Shown here: positions 21,775 to 21,977 of the stretch, piece after piece
How the letters are laid out: every line of letters begins with the position of its first letter
Numbering within the stretch: position 1 is the stretch's first letter
Origin: SFEB01 sp964612455
GTDB lineage: Bacteria > Bacillota > Clostridia > Christensenellales > CAG-314
DNA: 21,977 bases
NCBI GenBank assembly: GCA_964612455.1
Contig: CAZTCB010000022.1
Span: 1-21,977, forward strand
Direction: 5' to 3'
Notes under the pieces: generated by a model
Database searches by the model: none
What the model saw: only the letters and a program-made list of their open reading frames with translations
Told to the model about the DNA's origin: nothing
Position numbers and translations under genes: made by a program

Positions 21775-21977
21775 CTACGCTTCGGGACGTTCCAACAAAT
21801 CTTCGATATTGCATCCTAATGCGCGAGATAACTTATAAAGGGTTTGGGCTTGCGCTTTGTCTATATCGTTTACCCGTTGTTCGTAAAGTTGTATGGAACG
21901 CAAAGATACTCCTGAAAGCTTAGATAACTCCGATTGAGAAATTTGTCTGCTTTCTCTTATCTTTTTTAATTTCGTTT
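21775..21977 (-). CDS. XRE-family helix-turn-helix DNA-binding protein (N terminus outside window)
   Basis: Reading the minus strand from the window edge gives 66 residues before a TAG stop at 21775-21777: TKLKKIRESRQISQSELSKL, then SGVSLRSIQLYEQ, ending LGCNIEDLLERPEA. This is a Cro/C1-type (XRE) HTH, with helices 2-3 around SQSELSKLSGVSLRSIQLYE and the usual ALGCxxEDLL closing segment. Such proteins of about 70 residues, or with an extra N-terminal part, are small transcriptional regulators. Only the very start can be missing if it is a minimal XRE protein. It reads toward the prepilin gene, from which it is separated by 266 bp and a separate promoter. Confidence 0.85.
   Translation of the reverse strand, partial: TKLKKIRESRQISQSELSKLSGVSLRSIQLYEQRVNDIDKAQAQTLYKLSRALGCNIEDLLERPEA

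Overview
The window looks like chromosomal DNA of an anaerobic, Gram-positive Bacillota of the Clostridia type, probably a gut or rumen lineage. The signs are strong AAGGAGG-type ribosome binding sites, TTGACA-N17-TATAAT promoters, a transketolase split into two subunits, rubrerythrin and a flavodiiron protein, lipoprotein and membrane-anchored surface proteins, and a BspA-like leucine-rich-repeat surface protein. The genetic code is standard. No tRNA, rRNA, CRISPR array or insertion sequence was seen.

Layout. Positions 2-2995 (+) hold the 3' part of a large surface protein (leucine-rich repeats, a Listeria-Bacteroides-type repeat, a long coiled coil and a C-terminal membrane anchor), closed by a strong terminator. 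An unrecognised helical protein (3087-3710, +) and a DUF1292 protein (3822-4142, -) converge on a shared hairpin.

The centrepiece is a minus-strand operon from about 12850 down to 4257. Its leader contains a cobalamin riboswitch with a perfect B12 box, followed by an intrinsic terminator that can act as the switch. Downstream, in order, are a 990-residue membrane-anchored surface protein (apparent beta-propeller plus Ig-like domains), a small lipoprotein, a lipoprotein with a C-terminal DUF4430 (transcobalamin-like) domain, an EcfT membrane subunit, and a single polypeptide that fuses two ECF ATPases to an S component. The natural reading is a corrinoid capture-and-import machine: surface binding proteins hand vitamin B12 or a related corrinoid to a dedicated energy-coupling-factor transporter, and B12 represses the whole set. 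Gene order, spacing and the riboswitch are seen directly; the B12 substrate is inferred from the riboswitch and from DUF4430.

Divergent from the operon is an iron-containing alcohol dehydrogenase (13001-14206, +). Then follow minus-strand genes for oxygen and peroxide defence (HAD phosphatase plus a four-domain flavodiiron protein; rubrerythrin) and the two transketolase subunits. The right end holds an apparent frameshifted gene remnant, an unusually large orphan prepilin-like protein with its own promoter, and the C-terminal part of an XRE-family regulator that runs off the window.
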